Positions 52,685-61,362 are shown, counted from the first letter of the stretch. The stretch is 64,000 nt of DNA from Mesorhizobium sp. ORS 3359 (GCA_000824845.1 CCNC01000180.1:26144-90143), one strand, 5' to 3'. Numbers and translations: made by a program. The notes: generated by a model not told the origin, from the letters alone.

Positions 52685-53896
52685 TCATCTCTTGAACGCG
52701 AAGAGGCTCGCATCCGTATCCTCCTTGCCGGCGATGGACGCCGAGACGATCTCGGACGCGATCTGTGAAAACGTGATTCCGTTTCCGCCGTAGCCCATCA
52801 CCGCATGAATGCGCGGGTGGCCGGGCACACTGCCGATAATCGGAAGTCCGGTGTCGGTGGCTCCGAACGAGCCGGTCCAGGCGAATTCCGCCGCCGTGTC
52901 GAGTTGCGGGAAGATTTTGCCGAGTTTCTCCTCAAGCCGGTCCGTCTTTTGCGCGGTCAGGGCGTCGCGCCTCTCCTCGTCGGTGAACTCCTCGTCTTCG
53001 CCGCCGCAGATCACGCGGCCATCGGATGTCGCCCTGAGATAGAGATAAGGGTCCGAAGCTTCCCAGATCAGGGCGGCGAGCGGCCAGATCTTCTCCGGCT
53101 GCGGCCGGGTGGCAATCGCCCATGTCGAGATGATGCGATGGCCGGTCCTCGGCACGACATCGAGCAGCTCGTAGCCGGTCGCAAGGACAAGATGGCGAGC
53201 ATGGATCCTCGGACCCTGGCGCGTCGCCACCGTCACGCCGAGGCGGGTATCTTCGATCGCCATCGCTTCCACCGGCGCATAGAACCGCGCTTTGCGGTGC
53301 AGCGCCCTCATCAGCAGTCCGGACGTCAATTTGCGTGGATCGAGCGCCAGATTGCCATGGCTCAGAATCGCTGCGGCGCGCTCTATCCCGAAATCGTCTC
53401 TCAGCTTCTTGCGTGGCAGGAAGGACGCTCCAATGCCTGCCTCCCGACGCGCTTCGGCCTCGCTGCGCAGCTCCGGTGCATCGAGCCGATTGCCGGCCAA
53501 ATAGAGTGACGGCGTCTCGGCCGACCGGCAGCGAATATCGAGTTCCGCGATGCGTCCGCGCAGGTTGAGCAGCGACAGCCGCGAGCGGATCCAGGCCTGC
53601 CGAGCGGCATCGCCTCCAATCATCCTGGACAGCCTTGTCAGCGGTTGATCGATCTCGAACTCGACGAGCGCCGTGGTCGCGGCCGTCGAGCCCTGCAACG
53701 GCCCACGCCTGTCGATGCAAATGACGGCGTGGCCGTCGCGGGTCAACGCCTCGGCCATCATCGCGCCGCTGATGCCCATGCCGACGATCAGGACCTCGGT
53801 CTTTGCATCTCGGGTCAGGCGTTCCGCCGGCACCGCGGGCGAGCGATAGGCAGACCAGACAGGTTTGCCGCTTCTGAGATCGAGCTGGCGAGGCAT
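52685..53896 (-). CDS. FAD-dependent oxidoreductase (DAO family)
   Basis: A 403-residue protein. The ATG at 53896 (MPRQLDLRSGKPVW) follows GGGAAC and is preferred to a GTG at 53926. The FAD-binding motif is VLIVGMGISGAMMAEALTRDGHAVICIDRRGPLQGSTAATTALVEFE, and the end of the fold is FAWTGSFGATDTGLPIIGSVPGHPRIHAVMGYGGNGITFSQIASE. It resembles glycine/D-amino-acid oxidase-like dehydrogenases (GlpD/PuuB-type group). No partner gene shows its substrate. Confidence 0.88.
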   Translation of the reverse strand: MPRQLDLRSGKPVWSAYRSPAVPAERLTRDAKTEVLIVGMGISGAMMAEALTRDGHAVICIDRRGPLQGSTAATTALVEFEIDQPLTRLSRMIGGDAARQAWIRSRLSLLNLRGRIAELDIRCRSAETPSLYLAGNRLDAPELRSEAEARREAGIGASFLPRKKLRDDFGIERAAAILSHGNLALDPRKLTSGLLMRALHRKARFYAPVEAMAIEDTRLGVTVATRQGPRIHARHLVLATGYELLDVVPRTGHRIISTWAIATRPQPEKIWPLAALIWEASDPYLYLRATSDGRVICGGEDEEFTDEERRDALTAQKTDRLEEKLGKIFPQLDTAAEFAWTGSFGATDTGLPIIGSVPGHPRIHAVMGYGGNGITFSQIASEIVSASIAGKEDTDASLFAFKR

Positions 53897-54039
53897 GAAA
53901 GTTCCCGGTTCGGCACGATAAGTCACAAGGCGCCGTGCTGTTCCCGGGCAACCGCGCCAACCATCTGTGATTGGATATGAAGCGGAACAACTGTTTCGGC
54001 GAGAGGTTCTTCACTTGAAGCTCAGCAATGGAGAACGTC

Positions 54040-54321
54040 ATGGACCCGCGCGACAAACAGCGGCCTGCAAAGACTGACGAAACCGAAGCGCCGACCATCG
54101 AACAGCAGGACTGGGATGCTCTGGAGGGCGGCAGGATCCTGCCTGACAGCGTTGCCGTGAACGGTGACCCGCAGGGCGATGCCGAGGCGGAAGGCGACCT
54201 TCCGGAAGAGGATGACGACAACCTCTTCCAGGACAGCGACGAAGCCTTGCCCGACGATGAAGAGGAGCGTGTCCTGTCGAAGGACCCTTCCAAGGAGGGC
54301 AGCCGGTTCGATGAGGTGTAA
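54040..54321 (+). CDS. Small acidic hypothetical protein
   Basis: A 93-residue protein rich in Asp and Glu (for example PEEDDDNLFQDSDEALPDDE), without membrane segments. The ATG at 54040 has GGAG 6-9 bases upstream; another in-frame ATG is at 54028. Codon use resembles that of neighbours, and it fills the gap between two minus-strand genes, so it is probably real. Function unknown. Confidence 0.65.
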   Translation: MDPRDKQRPAKTDETEAPTIEQQDWDALEGGRILPDSVAVNGDPQGDAEAEGDLPEEDDDNLFQDSDEALPDDEEERVLSKDPSKEGSRFDEV

Positions 54322-54324
54322 CGT

Positions 54325-55074
54325 TCAGATTTCGAGCAGCGCGTAGGGACGGCCCGTCGGCTTCGTGATGTGCATGGCGACGTTGTAGACTTTGGCGCCG
54401 CCGGGGGTCTGGCCTTCGAAGGTGCCACGGTGGGCATGGCCGTGCACGACCGCGCTCACCTTGAACCGGTCGATCGTTTCGGCAAGGCGGGATGACCCGA
54501 GGAAGGGGAAGATTTCCGGCGGCTCGCCGGCGACCGTCTCCGCGATCGGCGCATAGTGAAGCACCACCAAGGTGCGCTTGGCGCGGACCTGCCGCATGGC
54601 GTTCTCGAGCCGCATCGCCTCGTTGACGCTCTCGGCCACCATGGCCTTGATCGCCGGCTCGCCGAAAGAGCCAAGCATCCGCGGGCCGAAGCCGCCGACA
54701 AAACCCTTGACGCCGACAAAGCCGACTTCCATCAGCTCCGTCGCTTGCCCATCTAGGAGATAGACACCGGCCTGGCGGAGCGTCGCCGCGATCTGGTCGA
54801 CGCAGCCGGATTCGTAATCGTGGTTGCCGAGCACCGCGACCACGGGAATGGAGCAGGCGCGCAAATCCTCCGCGAGCAGCTCGGCCTCCTTCGGCTTGCC
54901 GAGATTGGTGAGATCGCCGGTGAGCACCAGGACGTCCGCTTCTCGGGAAACCTCGCCGAACAGGTCGCGGTAGGACGTCTGCGCATCTTCCTGAACATGC
55001 AGATCGCCCATGGCGGCAATCTTGACCTTGCCGTTGCCGTTCGCTTTGCGGCCTGTCCTGCTTTGTTCAGCCAT
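54325..55074 (-). CDS. Metallophosphoesterase
   Basis: A 249-residue calcineurin-like phosphoesterase. Metal-binding motifs are in order: MGDLHVQEDA (DxH), VLTGDLTNLG (GDxxNxG-type), VLGNHDYESG (GNHD/E), and the His motifs VVLHYAPIAE and VVHGHAHRGT. The start at 55074 (MAEQSRTGRK) has GGAG 8 bases upstream. Substrate unknown; small-molecule phosphodiesters or nucleotides are typical. It overlaps the upstream nucleotidyltransferase gene by 8 bases. Confidence 0.92.
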   Translation of the reverse strand: MAEQSRTGRKANGNGKVKIAAMGDLHVQEDAQTSYRDLFGEVSREADVLVLTGDLTNLGKPKEAELLAEDLRACSIPVVAVLGNHDYESGCVDQIAATLRQAGVYLLDGQATELMEVGFVGVKGFVGGFGPRMLGSFGEPAIKAMVAESVNEAMRLENAMRQVRAKRTLVVLHYAPIAETVAGEPPEIFPFLGSSRLAETIDRFKVSAVVHGHAHRGTFEGQTPGGAKVYNVAMHITKPTGRPYALLEI

Positions 55075-55873
55075 CGCGGAATTCTCCAACGCCGCCGACG
55101 CCGGCGAAGCCCCATTCCTTGACGTCGATCTCGTAGTCGACCTGCGACAAAAGCCGGCCGCGGCAGATCTTCATCCGCGGCGGAGGCAGTTGCCGCTGCC
55201 TGGCGAGCCGGTCGAGCAGATTGTCGAGCAGCCAGTCGGGAATGTGGTCGCGCTCGCTGGGATAGATCCATCTGAAATTCAGCAGCTGCATCAAGAGCAC
55301 CTCCCAGTGGGTGTCGAGGTAGGACAGCAATCTTTGCCAATCGATCTGCTCATGCGCCTTGAGTATGGTATGGGCGATGTCGGCGCCGTCATGCCGGCCC
55401 CTGTCCTGGATGAAGCATTTCGACCAGATAAGCTCGGTCGGGCCGATGATCCTAACCCGGCTGCCCAGCAGCTCGACCTGGCGGGCATGCTCCAGCCACT
55501 GGTCATCGACCTGCATGGTCCCGTTAGCGGATGCAAAGATCACGTCGAAGAAATGCGGACCTTCGAAGACCTTGCCCAGCCAGCGATCGTCCTCGATCTC
55601 GACGGCGTAGCCGATATCCTTGAAATGGGTGAGGATGCGTGGGCAATCGCCGGGTTTGCAGAAGATGTCGAGGTCCTTGGTCTGGCGCACGACGCCGGTG
55701 TAGGCGCTGACGGCATAGGTCCCGGCAACCAGAAACGGAATGTCGGTGGCGGCGAGCTCGCGGATCGCATGCGTGTAGAATGCCTCCGCCTCCGCGCTCT
55801 TCAGCGTCGGCTCCGCCTTTGCGTCGATAACCGGCAGCGTCGCCAGCACTCCCGGCAACTCGTCATTGGCCAT
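55067..55873 (-). CDS. Nucleotidyltransferase-fold protein
   Basis: A 268-residue protein with a minimal nucleotidyltransferase core: PFLVAGTYAVSAYTGVVRQTKDLDIFCKPGD (G-x-x-A and DxD) and a third acidic residue in HFFDVIFASANG. The C-terminal half is helical (WQRLLSYLDTHWEVLLMQLLNFRWIYPSERD). Such proteins occur as antitoxin-like or nucleotide-transferring enzymes; nothing here fixes the substrate. It is coupled to the phosphoesterase by overlapping ends, suggesting a joint role. Confidence 0.78.
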   Translation of the reverse strand: MANDELPGVLATLPVIDAKAEPTLKSAEAEAFYTHAIRELAATDIPFLVAGTYAVSAYTGVVRQTKDLDIFCKPGDCPRILTHFKDIGYAVEIEDDRWLGKVFEGPHFFDVIFASANGTMQVDDQWLEHARQVELLGSRVRIIGPTELIWSKCFIQDRGRHDGADIAHTILKAHEQIDWQRLLSYLDTHWEVLLMQLLNFRWIYPSERDHIPDWLLDNLLDRLARQRQLPPPRMKICRGRLLSQVDYEIDVKEWGFAGVGGVGEFRDG

Positions 55874-55986
55874 CAACCGTTGCTCCGGCTTTCGATCTTC
55901 ATTCCCATGTTTCGGTAAACAGCGGCAGACCGGCGTTGTTCCGCGCTTGACGTCACGCTTTGACGAGCTTCGCCAGGACAGAGGCG

Positions 55987-56148
55987 CTAGTCGCCTTCAT
56001 CCCGGTACAGACGCTGGGTTGCCCGGTCGCTCTCGCGCCGCTCTGCCGGTCCGCGGCGGCGGCGGGTAAGGAGAACGTAGACGATCACGAGCATGAGAAT
56101 GAGGGGGCCGCCCGCGACGACGATAAACCACAAGTCGGTGCCTGACAT
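55987..56148 (-). CDS. Small single-span membrane protein
   Basis: A 53-residue protein, MSGTDLWFIVVAGGPLILML then VIVYVLLTRRRRGPAERRES, with one membrane helix and a basic cytoplasmic tail. GGAAGGAAG sits 4-8 bases before the ATG at 56148, which decides the start over a longer frame. Similar short proteins are common in Rhizobiales; function unknown. Confidence 0.7.
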   Translation of the reverse strand: MSGTDLWFIVVAGGPLILMLVIVYVLLTRRRRGPAERRESDRATQRLYRDEGD

Positions 56149-56466
56149 TGATCTTCCTTCCCGGATCGAAAGCTGTGCTCCCGCAAGCAGAGGCGCCGGT
56201 GGTGCGCTAACCGGTGAAAGGTTCAAATGTTCCGCTGTCGGAACGGAGACCGCACATCAGTCGTTGGTGGCTTGAACACGCTGGCAGCTCACCATGACCC
56301 CGTACGGATGAAGCCCGACCTGCGTTTTCGTCCGTGACACAGGATTGCAGGCCGGGCCTGGCCTAAGTGAGGGACAAAGGCCAACCTATGTTGCACGATG
56401 ATTGCGCCGCTGCCTTAACATAGGTTGTTGATGGCGGCGGAGGATTGAGCGCTTCTCTTTGGGCGA
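56149..56466. other. Intergenic region, no gene seen
   Basis: About 320 bp between divergent small genes. No promoter, hairpin or RNA gene is clear. Confidence 0.35.
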
Positions 56467-56751
56467 ATGGTCAGCGGCAAAGCGATCATGCGCTCAAAAC
56501 GCATCAAACGTTTTCGCAAACCGGTTATCGTGCAGCCCGGCCGGATCGATCGCGATCGGGTGGTGGTCACTGTGCTGGATGCGGCCGACGTCCTTCTGCA
56601 TACCTGGCCGAAGCCCAACTCCCGCGCCCGGCATCACGCCATCAGGGCGTGCCTCGCGGTGCTGCGGGACGAGAAGCCGCCACGCGTGGCGCGCCAGGCT
56701 TTCGTAGACGCCGCAAAGGACGCCAGGATTTTCCTGGGCGACCAAGCCTGA
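56467..56751 (+). CDS. DUF982-domain protein
   Basis: A 94-residue protein with the DUF982 pattern: a beta segment VVVTVLDAADVLLHTWPKPNS, then HHAIRACLAVLRDEKPPRVARQAFVDAAKDA. These short proteins are abundant in Rhizobiales and their function is unknown. The start could also be the in-frame ATG at 56488. Confidence 0.8.
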   Translation: MVSGKAIMRSKRIKRFRKPVIVQPGRIDRDRVVVTVLDAADVLLHTWPKPNSRARHHAIRACLAVLRDEKPPRVARQAFVDAAKDARIFLGDQA

Positions 56752-56753
56752 CG

Positions 56754-57008
56754 CTATTTCCGGCTGCGCGCTTCTCGCCGGGTGCCTTGAGCACTTTGCC
56801 AAGGCGGATCAAGGCTTCTGTCTCGCCCGATCTTGGCCAGCAACTGTCGGGACTGCTGCAGCAAAATCCGACTTCTGGCGATAGCCGAACCGGTTTCGCC
56901 GATCAGACGCTCCGCGCGTCGGCGGGTTTGGAGAAGATGTTCCAGGTCGAGCTGGATGCGATGCGAGCGCAGATCATCCATGATGCCGAACACCCGGGGA
57001 AGCCGCAT
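56754..57008 (-). CDS. Small helical hypothetical protein
   Basis: An 84-residue basic, helical protein: MRLPRVFGIMDDLRSHRIQL, then DLEHLLQTRRRAERLIGETG and SAIARSRILLQQSRQLLAKI. The ATG at 57008 has AAGGGA 3-5 bases upstream. It converges on the DUF982 gene with 2 bases between stops. Related short proteins occur in mesorhizobia as far as I recall; function unknown. Confidence 0.55.
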   Translation of the reverse strand: MRLPRVFGIMDDLRSHRIQLDLEHLLQTRRRAERLIGETGSAIARSRILLQQSRQLLAKIGRDRSLDPPWQSAQGTRREARSRK

Positions 57009-57095
57009 GTTCCCTTCAGCCGACAAGCCGCTCCAGCACTGCCATGACAACTCTCAGCGGCCGATGCAGCCCAGGGCGGACAACAGCGGCGCACA

Positions 57096-57311
57096 TCAGG
57101 TACCACCTGCGCCTGTTTGCCCGCTGGCCGGGTGCTGCAACGCCTGCTTGACGGCCTCAATCAACGCCGGCGGGCAGGGTTGGCCTTCGTAGAGATCTTC
57201 GTAAAGCGAGCGGACTATGTCATCTATCGACACGGACGGATCGGACTGCACGAGCTCGCGCGCAACAGCCTTAATGTCGGAAAAGTCATAGCCATTGGCA
57301 GCGGAGACCAT
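57096..57311 (-). CDS. Small hypothetical protein
   Basis: A 71-residue acidic protein, MVSAANGYDFSDIKAVAREL with VSIDDIVRSLYEDLYEGQPC following. It reads like a folded helical domain with no membrane segment. The ribosome binding site (AGAG) is modest. Unknown function; the composition and lack of a better overlapping frame support it. Confidence 0.55.
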   Translation of the reverse strand: MVSAANGYDFSDIKAVARELVQSDPSVSIDDIVRSLYEDLYEGQPCPPALIEAVKQALQHPASGQTGAGGT

Positions 57312-57507
57312 TTTGTTCTCTTGTTGCTTGGCTGAGCGCCTCGCGGGCGACCCCAGGCGCCACTCAACCGGGTCCGCCGGGTGGACGCTGAAGATATCTG
57401 CGCCCGGCTCAGACCCCCGACAATAACGCAGGTTAAAGCGACTCTTTGCGGGCTCGGATAAATTTCGGCCCTGGCTTACAAGACGGTGGCAACCGAAGAG
57501 AGCCGGA
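57312..57507. other. Non-coding stretch before a strong terminator
   Basis: No protein gene is supported between 57312 and 57678. Because a strong terminator closes the stretch, a small RNA reading plus-strand from about 57420 is possible, but I recognise no RNA family and no promoter. Confidence 0.3.
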
Positions 57508-57549
57508 GGGCCCGCCTGACTCTACCCCCAGGCGAGGCGGGCCCTTTTT
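57508..57549 (+). terminator. Strong intrinsic terminator
   Basis: A perfect 10-bp GC-rich stem (GGGCCCGCCT at 57508-57517 and AGGCGGGCCC at 57535-57544) with a 17-base loop is followed by TTTTT. There is no plus-strand gene directly upstream within 700 bp, so it may end an unannotated small RNA. Confidence 0.75.
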
Positions 57550-57678
57550 GCGATCGGGGTCTTGACCGCGCCGAAGCCAAAGAATTTCCGCCTCCCTCTC
57601 ATGGGTTAATGCGTGGCCCGAGGCAGGGCGCAATTATCAAATGCAACACAACAAAGCGCGGCTAAGGGAGGTTGCGGC

Positions 57679-57897
57679 GTGATCAAATATCATCCTGTGC
57701 GGCTGAACGAACTCATCGAACACTACATGGAAACGCGTTCCTCGCACCGCTCGCCGGTGTCGGTCGCCGCGGCCGCGAGGGCCATCTTGACCGTCATGCC
57801 GGATTGCTCGGTCGAGAGCCCGCAATTGAGCAACATGATCGCGCGATCGGCCGTCAGGCATGGCCATGCCGTGAGCTTCGATTTGATGACCATTTAG
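57679..57897 (+). CDS. Small hypothetical protein
   Basis: A 72-residue protein with GTG start (VIKYHPVRLNELIEHYMETR) after a good GGGAGG site 8 bases upstream; the in-frame ATG at 57613 adds a low-quality leader. It is helical, with SPVSVAAAARAILTVMPDCS and MIARSAVRHGHAVSFDL. Function unknown. It converges with the receiver gene. Confidence 0.6.
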   Translation: MIKYHPVRLNELIEHYMETRSSHRSPVSVAAAARAILTVMPDCSVESPQLSNMIARSAVRHGHAVSFDLMTI

Positions 57898-57913
57898 GCC
57901 GGGTACCAAACCA

Positions 57914-58303
57914 CTATCGGTCGCAAGGGATCGGCAGCGACTCGCGCGTCAGGTCCACAATGTGGCGCGCCAGTTCCGTTGCGTCGCAGGGTTTTTCGAA
58001 CCTGCTAATCTCAGCAAAGCGTGGGGGGATGGCAGCGGCGTCATAGCCGGTGGCGAACACAAACGGAAGCCGCCTTTCCAGCAGCGCGTCCGCCACGGCA
58101 AAGTCGATGCCACCGGCCAGATCGAGATCGAGTATGGCGGCGTCGACGCAGTCCAGGTCAAGGGAGTTCAAGGCCTTGTCACGGGTCGCGAAGGGACCGA
58201 TGACCGTCAGCCCGAGCCCCAAGAGGGCTTTTGTGATATCCTCAGCCAGAAAATACTCGTCTTCCATGACCAGAACACGAGCGCCGGCGAATTTTTCGTT
58301 CAT
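57914..58303 (-). CDS. Single-domain response regulator
   Basis: A 129-residue receiver domain only: ARVLVMEDEYFLAEDI with the acidic pair Glu-Asp, phospho-acceptor Asp in DAAILDLDLAGG, FVFATGYD with the Thr position, and RFEKPCDATEL with the conserved Lys. The ATG at 58303 has GGAGG upstream. It is divergent from the Crp/Fnr gene and next but one to an HWE histidine kinase, which is its likely phospho-donor. Without an output domain it may act as a phosphate sink or by protein binding. Confidence 0.88.
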   Translation of the reverse strand: MNEKFAGARVLVMEDEYFLAEDITKALLGLGLTVIGPFATRDKALNSLDLDCVDAAILDLDLAGGIDFAVADALLERRLPFVFATGYDAAAIPPRFAEISRFEKPCDATELARHIVDLTRESLPIPCDR

Positions 58304-58410
58304 GGCAAGCCTCCCGAGGGGAGTCATTTGGACCGTCTTACGCGGTCCGACATTAACATAGGTAAGGTCGCCGCCGCATCATTGTGTGTATCACGGGAAA
58401 GAGGACTGGG

Positions 58411-59154
58411 ATGAGGCGACCTCTGATCCGCAAGCTTGAGAAATTCACGCGGCTTTCGCAGGCCGACAAGGAGATGCTGGTCAGAATTGCGGCGCAACGC
58501 GTCCGACGCTTCGCCGCGCGCGAAGACATCATCCACGAAGGCGAGAAACCCGAGTTCATCAACCTGATCAACGAGGGCTGGGCCTGCCGCTATAAGACCC
58601 TCGAGGATGGGCGGCGGCAAATCATTGCTTTCTTCCTCCCCGGCGATCTCTGTGACCTCAACGTCTTCATCCTGAAAGAAATGGACCACTCCATCGGCGC
58701 CATCACGCCAGTCGCGGTCTCGGAAATTTCGCGCGCCGCCTTTGACGAGATGATGATCGGACATCCGCGCATCACTCAGGCTCTGTGGTGGGAATCGCTG
58801 GTCGCGGCGGCGATCCAGCGCGAGTGGACGGTCAACCTCGGCCAGCGCGATGCGCTCGAGCGGATGGCGCATCTGTTGTGCGAGCTGTTCATCCGGCTGG
58901 AGGCCGCCGGGTGCGCAAGCGACAGCAGTTGCGAATTCCCGTTGACGCAGACGGAACTGGGCGAGACGCTGGGCATGTCGACGGTTCACGTCAATCGTAC
59001 GCTGCAGGAGCTGCGCGCCTCGAACCTCATCGTGCTGAAGGACAGGACGCTGACCATTCCCAACCTCCAGGCACTGCAGGATGTCGCGCTGTTCAACCCC
59101 AATTATCTGCATCTCGATCGCGAGGGCAGGCATCTCGACGCCAACGAGGAGTGA
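58411..59154 (+). CDS. Crp/Fnr-family transcriptional regulator
   Basis: A 247-residue regulator with cyclic-nucleotide-binding fold (FAAREDIIHEGEKPEFINLINEGWACRYKTLEDGRRQIIAFFLPGDLCDL) and a C-terminal helix-turn-helix (LTQTELGETLGMSTVHVNRTLQELRASNLIVLKDRTLTI). The start at 58411 (MRRPLIRKLEKF) follows AGAGGACTGGG. It lacks the Fnr cysteine cluster. The family is frequent in rhizobia next to kinases; ligand unknown. Its stop overlaps the kinase start (TGATG), showing translational coupling. Confidence 0.9.
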   Translation: MRRPLIRKLEKFTRLSQADKEMLVRIAAQRVRRFAAREDIIHEGEKPEFINLINEGWACRYKTLEDGRRQIIAFFLPGDLCDLNVFILKEMDHSIGAITPVAVSEISRAAFDEMMIGHPRITQALWWESLVAAAIQREWTVNLGQRDALERMAHLLCELFIRLEAAGCASDSSCEFPLTQTELGETLGMSTVHVNRTLQELRASNLIVLKDRTLTIPNLQALQDVALFNPNYLHLDREGRHLDANEE

Positions 59155-60242
59155 TGTCCAAGGGGCCGCCCAACAAGCCGCTTGAACCAGGTCTGGCAGA
59201 TGTCAAGCCGGCCTTGCGCGGGCATGCGCGTGCCGAAGCCCGGCTGCGGGAGAGCGACGAGACCCTGCGGGATTTCGCCGAAGCCGCCTCGGACGTGCTC
59301 TGGGCCCGCAATGCCGACACGCTGCAGTGGGAATACCTGACGCCGGCCTTCGACGCCATTTACGGGATGAGCCGCCAAAAGGCTCTGGCCGGCGACAATT
59401 TCGCCACCTGGATCGACCTTATCGTGCCCGAGGATCGCGAGCATGTGCTGGGCCAGATCGCGCGCATACGCGACGGCGAACGCGCAACCTTCCAATACCG
59501 CATCTGCCGGCCGGCCGACAACGAGATACGCTGGCTGCGCGATTCCGGCTTTCCGATGCGCGATAAGGCTGGAAAGGTCGCCCTTATCGGCGGCGTCGGC
59601 CGGGACATCACGCGCCAGAAGCAAGCCGAGGAACAGCAGCAGGCCCACTTCGCCGAACTGCAGCATCATATGCGCAACACGCTGGCCGTGATCCGCTCGA
59701 TCGTGCGGCGTACGATGGAGAAAAGCGAATCCCTGGACGAAGCCGCGGCTCACCTGGAAGGTCGCATCAACGCCTTCGCCCGCGTGCAGGCGGCGATCAC
59801 ACGCCGTCCCTCGATCGAGATCAACCTGGCATCGATCGTCGCCGAGGAATTGCGCGCCGCCGGAGGCCGGGAGGGCGATAACCTGACGATCGAGGGGCCG
59901 CCATTGACGCTCGCCCCCAAGGCTGCCGAGACGATGGGCTTGGCCATCCACGAACTGGCAACGAATGCTTTGAAATACGGGGCGCTTGCCAGTTCCAACC
60001 GGACTGGCCGCATCGACATCGAATGGCGTTTGGAGGAAGATCTGCTCCGCTTCGTCTGGGCTGAAAGCGGTGTTGACGATTTGGAGCAGACCGAGCGGCG
60101 CGGCTTCGGTTTCGAGGTGCTCGAGCGGACCTTGCCTTACGAGCTCGGAGCGACGGTGGAGTTGCGGTTCGCTCCGAGCGGTCTCAATTTCACGGCTGCC
60201 GTCCCGCTTCGCGCCATAAGAGCAATTTCAGGAAAAGTGTGA
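59154..60242 (+). CDS. PAS-containing HWE-family histidine kinase
   Basis: A 362-residue soluble kinase. The start at 59154 (MSKGPPNKPLEPG) overlaps the previous stop by one base and follows GAGGAG; the long open frame before it is the shadow of the Crp gene. A PAS domain with PAC end spans about 40-155 (DVLWARNADTLQWEYLTPAFDAIYG, FPMRDKAGKVALIGGVGRDITRQK). The HWE-type H-box is ELQHHMRNTLAVIRSIVRR with the phospho-accepting His, then the N-box HELATNALKYGALA and the WxE signature in FVWAESG. No membrane segment. The nearby receiver protein is the likely partner. Confidence 0.9.
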   Translation: MSKGPPNKPLEPGLADVKPALRGHARAEARLRESDETLRDFAEAASDVLWARNADTLQWEYLTPAFDAIYGMSRQKALAGDNFATWIDLIVPEDREHVLGQIARIRDGERATFQYRICRPADNEIRWLRDSGFPMRDKAGKVALIGGVGRDITRQKQAEEQQQAHFAELQHHMRNTLAVIRSIVRRTMEKSESLDEAAAHLEGRINAFARVQAAITRRPSIEINLASIVAEELRAAGGREGDNLTIEGPPLTLAPKAAETMGLAIHELATNALKYGALASSNRTGRIDIEWRLEEDLLRFVWAESGVDDLEQTERRGFGFEVLERTLPYELGATVELRFAPSGLNFTAAVPLRAIRAISGKV

Positions 60243-60280
60243 GCGGTTTTTCGCTGGAAGTTGTGACAAAACAAAGAGAT

Positions 60281-60319
60281 AGAGTGGTTCACCGTTTCCG
60301 TGAAACGGTGAACCACTCT
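60281..60319 (+). terminator. Long perfect hairpin after the kinase gene
   Basis: A 17-bp perfect inverted repeat (AGAGTGGTTCACCGTTT at 60281 and AAACGGTGAACCACTCT ending at 60319) with a 5-base loop. No T-run follows, so it could be either a terminator-like structure or part of a repeated intergenic element together with the repeat at 60375. Confidence 0.6.
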
Positions 60320-60374
60320 AAAGCGCGTCGCAATCTTTCAGATTCGCTCTATGCGCTTTAGGTTTTTGATTTAC

Positions 60375-60421
60375 GCATGTCTTTATCCCGAAACCGGTTC
60401 CCACTTTCGGGAGACATGCTT
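60375..60421. repeat. RIME-like intergenic repeat
   Basis: The stretch beginning GCATGTCTTTATCCCGAAAC and ending TTTCGGGAGACATGC forms an imperfect palindrome (GCATGTC...GACATGC) around CCGAAACCGGTTCCCACTTT. It closely resembles the short intergenic repeats scattered through rhizobial genomes (RIME-type). It lies just before the convergent membrane-protein gene end. Confidence 0.65.
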
Positions 60422-61362
60422 TAGCCGACGGCGGTCGTAGCCGTCCGGGAGTCGCTGCGCAAATAGCCCGCCTCGTCTTCGTCTCTTTGCCTGCCGCCTA
60501 GGGCTGCCGCGACCGCGGCGATGAACGCGCCAATCACTAGCGACAGCGCGCCAACCAGTGCAGCGGTGGCGCTCGCCTTGCGGGCCTTGTCGGCGGCTGC
60601 CTTGGCTTTGTTCTTGGCGTCCTCGGCACGCGCCAGGACCTCCTCGACCCGCTTCTGCGCCTCAGCCTGGGAAAGGCCCGTGCGGGATGCCACGAGTTGA
60701 GCAAGATACGCCTTGTCATCCGCGCTCATTTCGCCGTTCGCAGCGCTGATTGTCAGTATGCGTGCGGCCTGTGCCGCGGCGTCCGCGTTGTTTTGGGGCG
60801 TTGCCGCCGCTGTCGGCGCGGGCGCGTTGCCGGCCGGCCGGAAGAGCGCGTCCACGAAATAGCCGGCGAGATCGTTAGCGGACGGAGTTTGCGCCGAAGA
60901 AGCCTGCGAAGCCGCACCGGCGGCCGCGCCACTCAGCAAACCAGTCGTCGCCTGGGCGCCCGTCCCCGCAATTCCGGAAACCGCCGAGCCGAGGACCGTG
61001 GCCACGAGCAGCGTGGCCAGGGCCCAGGCCAGGAATCCGTGCGCGGTGTCGCGGAAATACACCTCGTCGGTGTGCACGTTGACCCACTTCGTCCGAAGCC
61101 GCCCGGCGACATAGCCGCCCAACGCAGATGACAGCCATTGCACGATGACCAGCCAGACCGCGGTCGACACCGCAAATGTCGTCAGGGTAGGGGTACCCCA
61201 TGGCGACATCATCGCCAGACCGAGTCCGGAACCGACAAGCATGAGGATGACGGTCAAAGTGGCCGCCGCAAAAGCGCCGGCCACGATCGGTCCCCAGTTG
61301 ACGGCCGATGATGATGTCTCAATCGTTGCGGGTTCATCCATTGTCGAATAGGCGTCGGTCAT
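60421..61362 (-). CDS. Hypothetical membrane protein
   Basis: A 313-residue protein with membrane helices at about 21-50, 60-86, 110-136 and 275-297 (VNWGPIVAGAFAAATLTVILMLVGSGLGLAM; LVGALSLVIGAFIAAVAAALGG). A Pro/Ala/Gln-rich loop and a helical cytoplasmic stretch (SRTGLSQAEAQKRVEEVLARAEDAKNKAKAAADKARKA) lie between. This layout is known from uncharacterised envelope proteins in Rhizobiales. A 25-codon membrane peptide gene lies 9 bases upstream. Function unknown. Confidence 0.8.
   Translation of the reverse strand: MTDAYSTMDEPATIETSSSAVNWGPIVAGAFAAATLTVILMLVGSGLGLAMMSPWGTPTLTTFAVSTAVWLVIVQWLSSALGGYVAGRLRTKWVNVHTDEVYFRDTAHGFLAWALATLLVATVLGSAVSGIAGTGAQATTGLLSGAAAGAASQASSAQTPSANDLAGYFVDALFRPAGNAPAPTAAATPQNNADAAAQAARILTISAANGEMSADDKAYLAQLVASRTGLSQAEAQKRVEEVLARAEDAKNKAKAAADKARKASATAALVGALSLVIGAFIAAVAAALGGRQRDEDEAGYLRSDSRTATTAVG

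Noticed and set aside
52932..54437. Minus-strand frame of 501 codons
   Set aside because: It is the alternate frame of the FAD oxidoreductase and of the region beyond; Arg/Ser-rich and without family.
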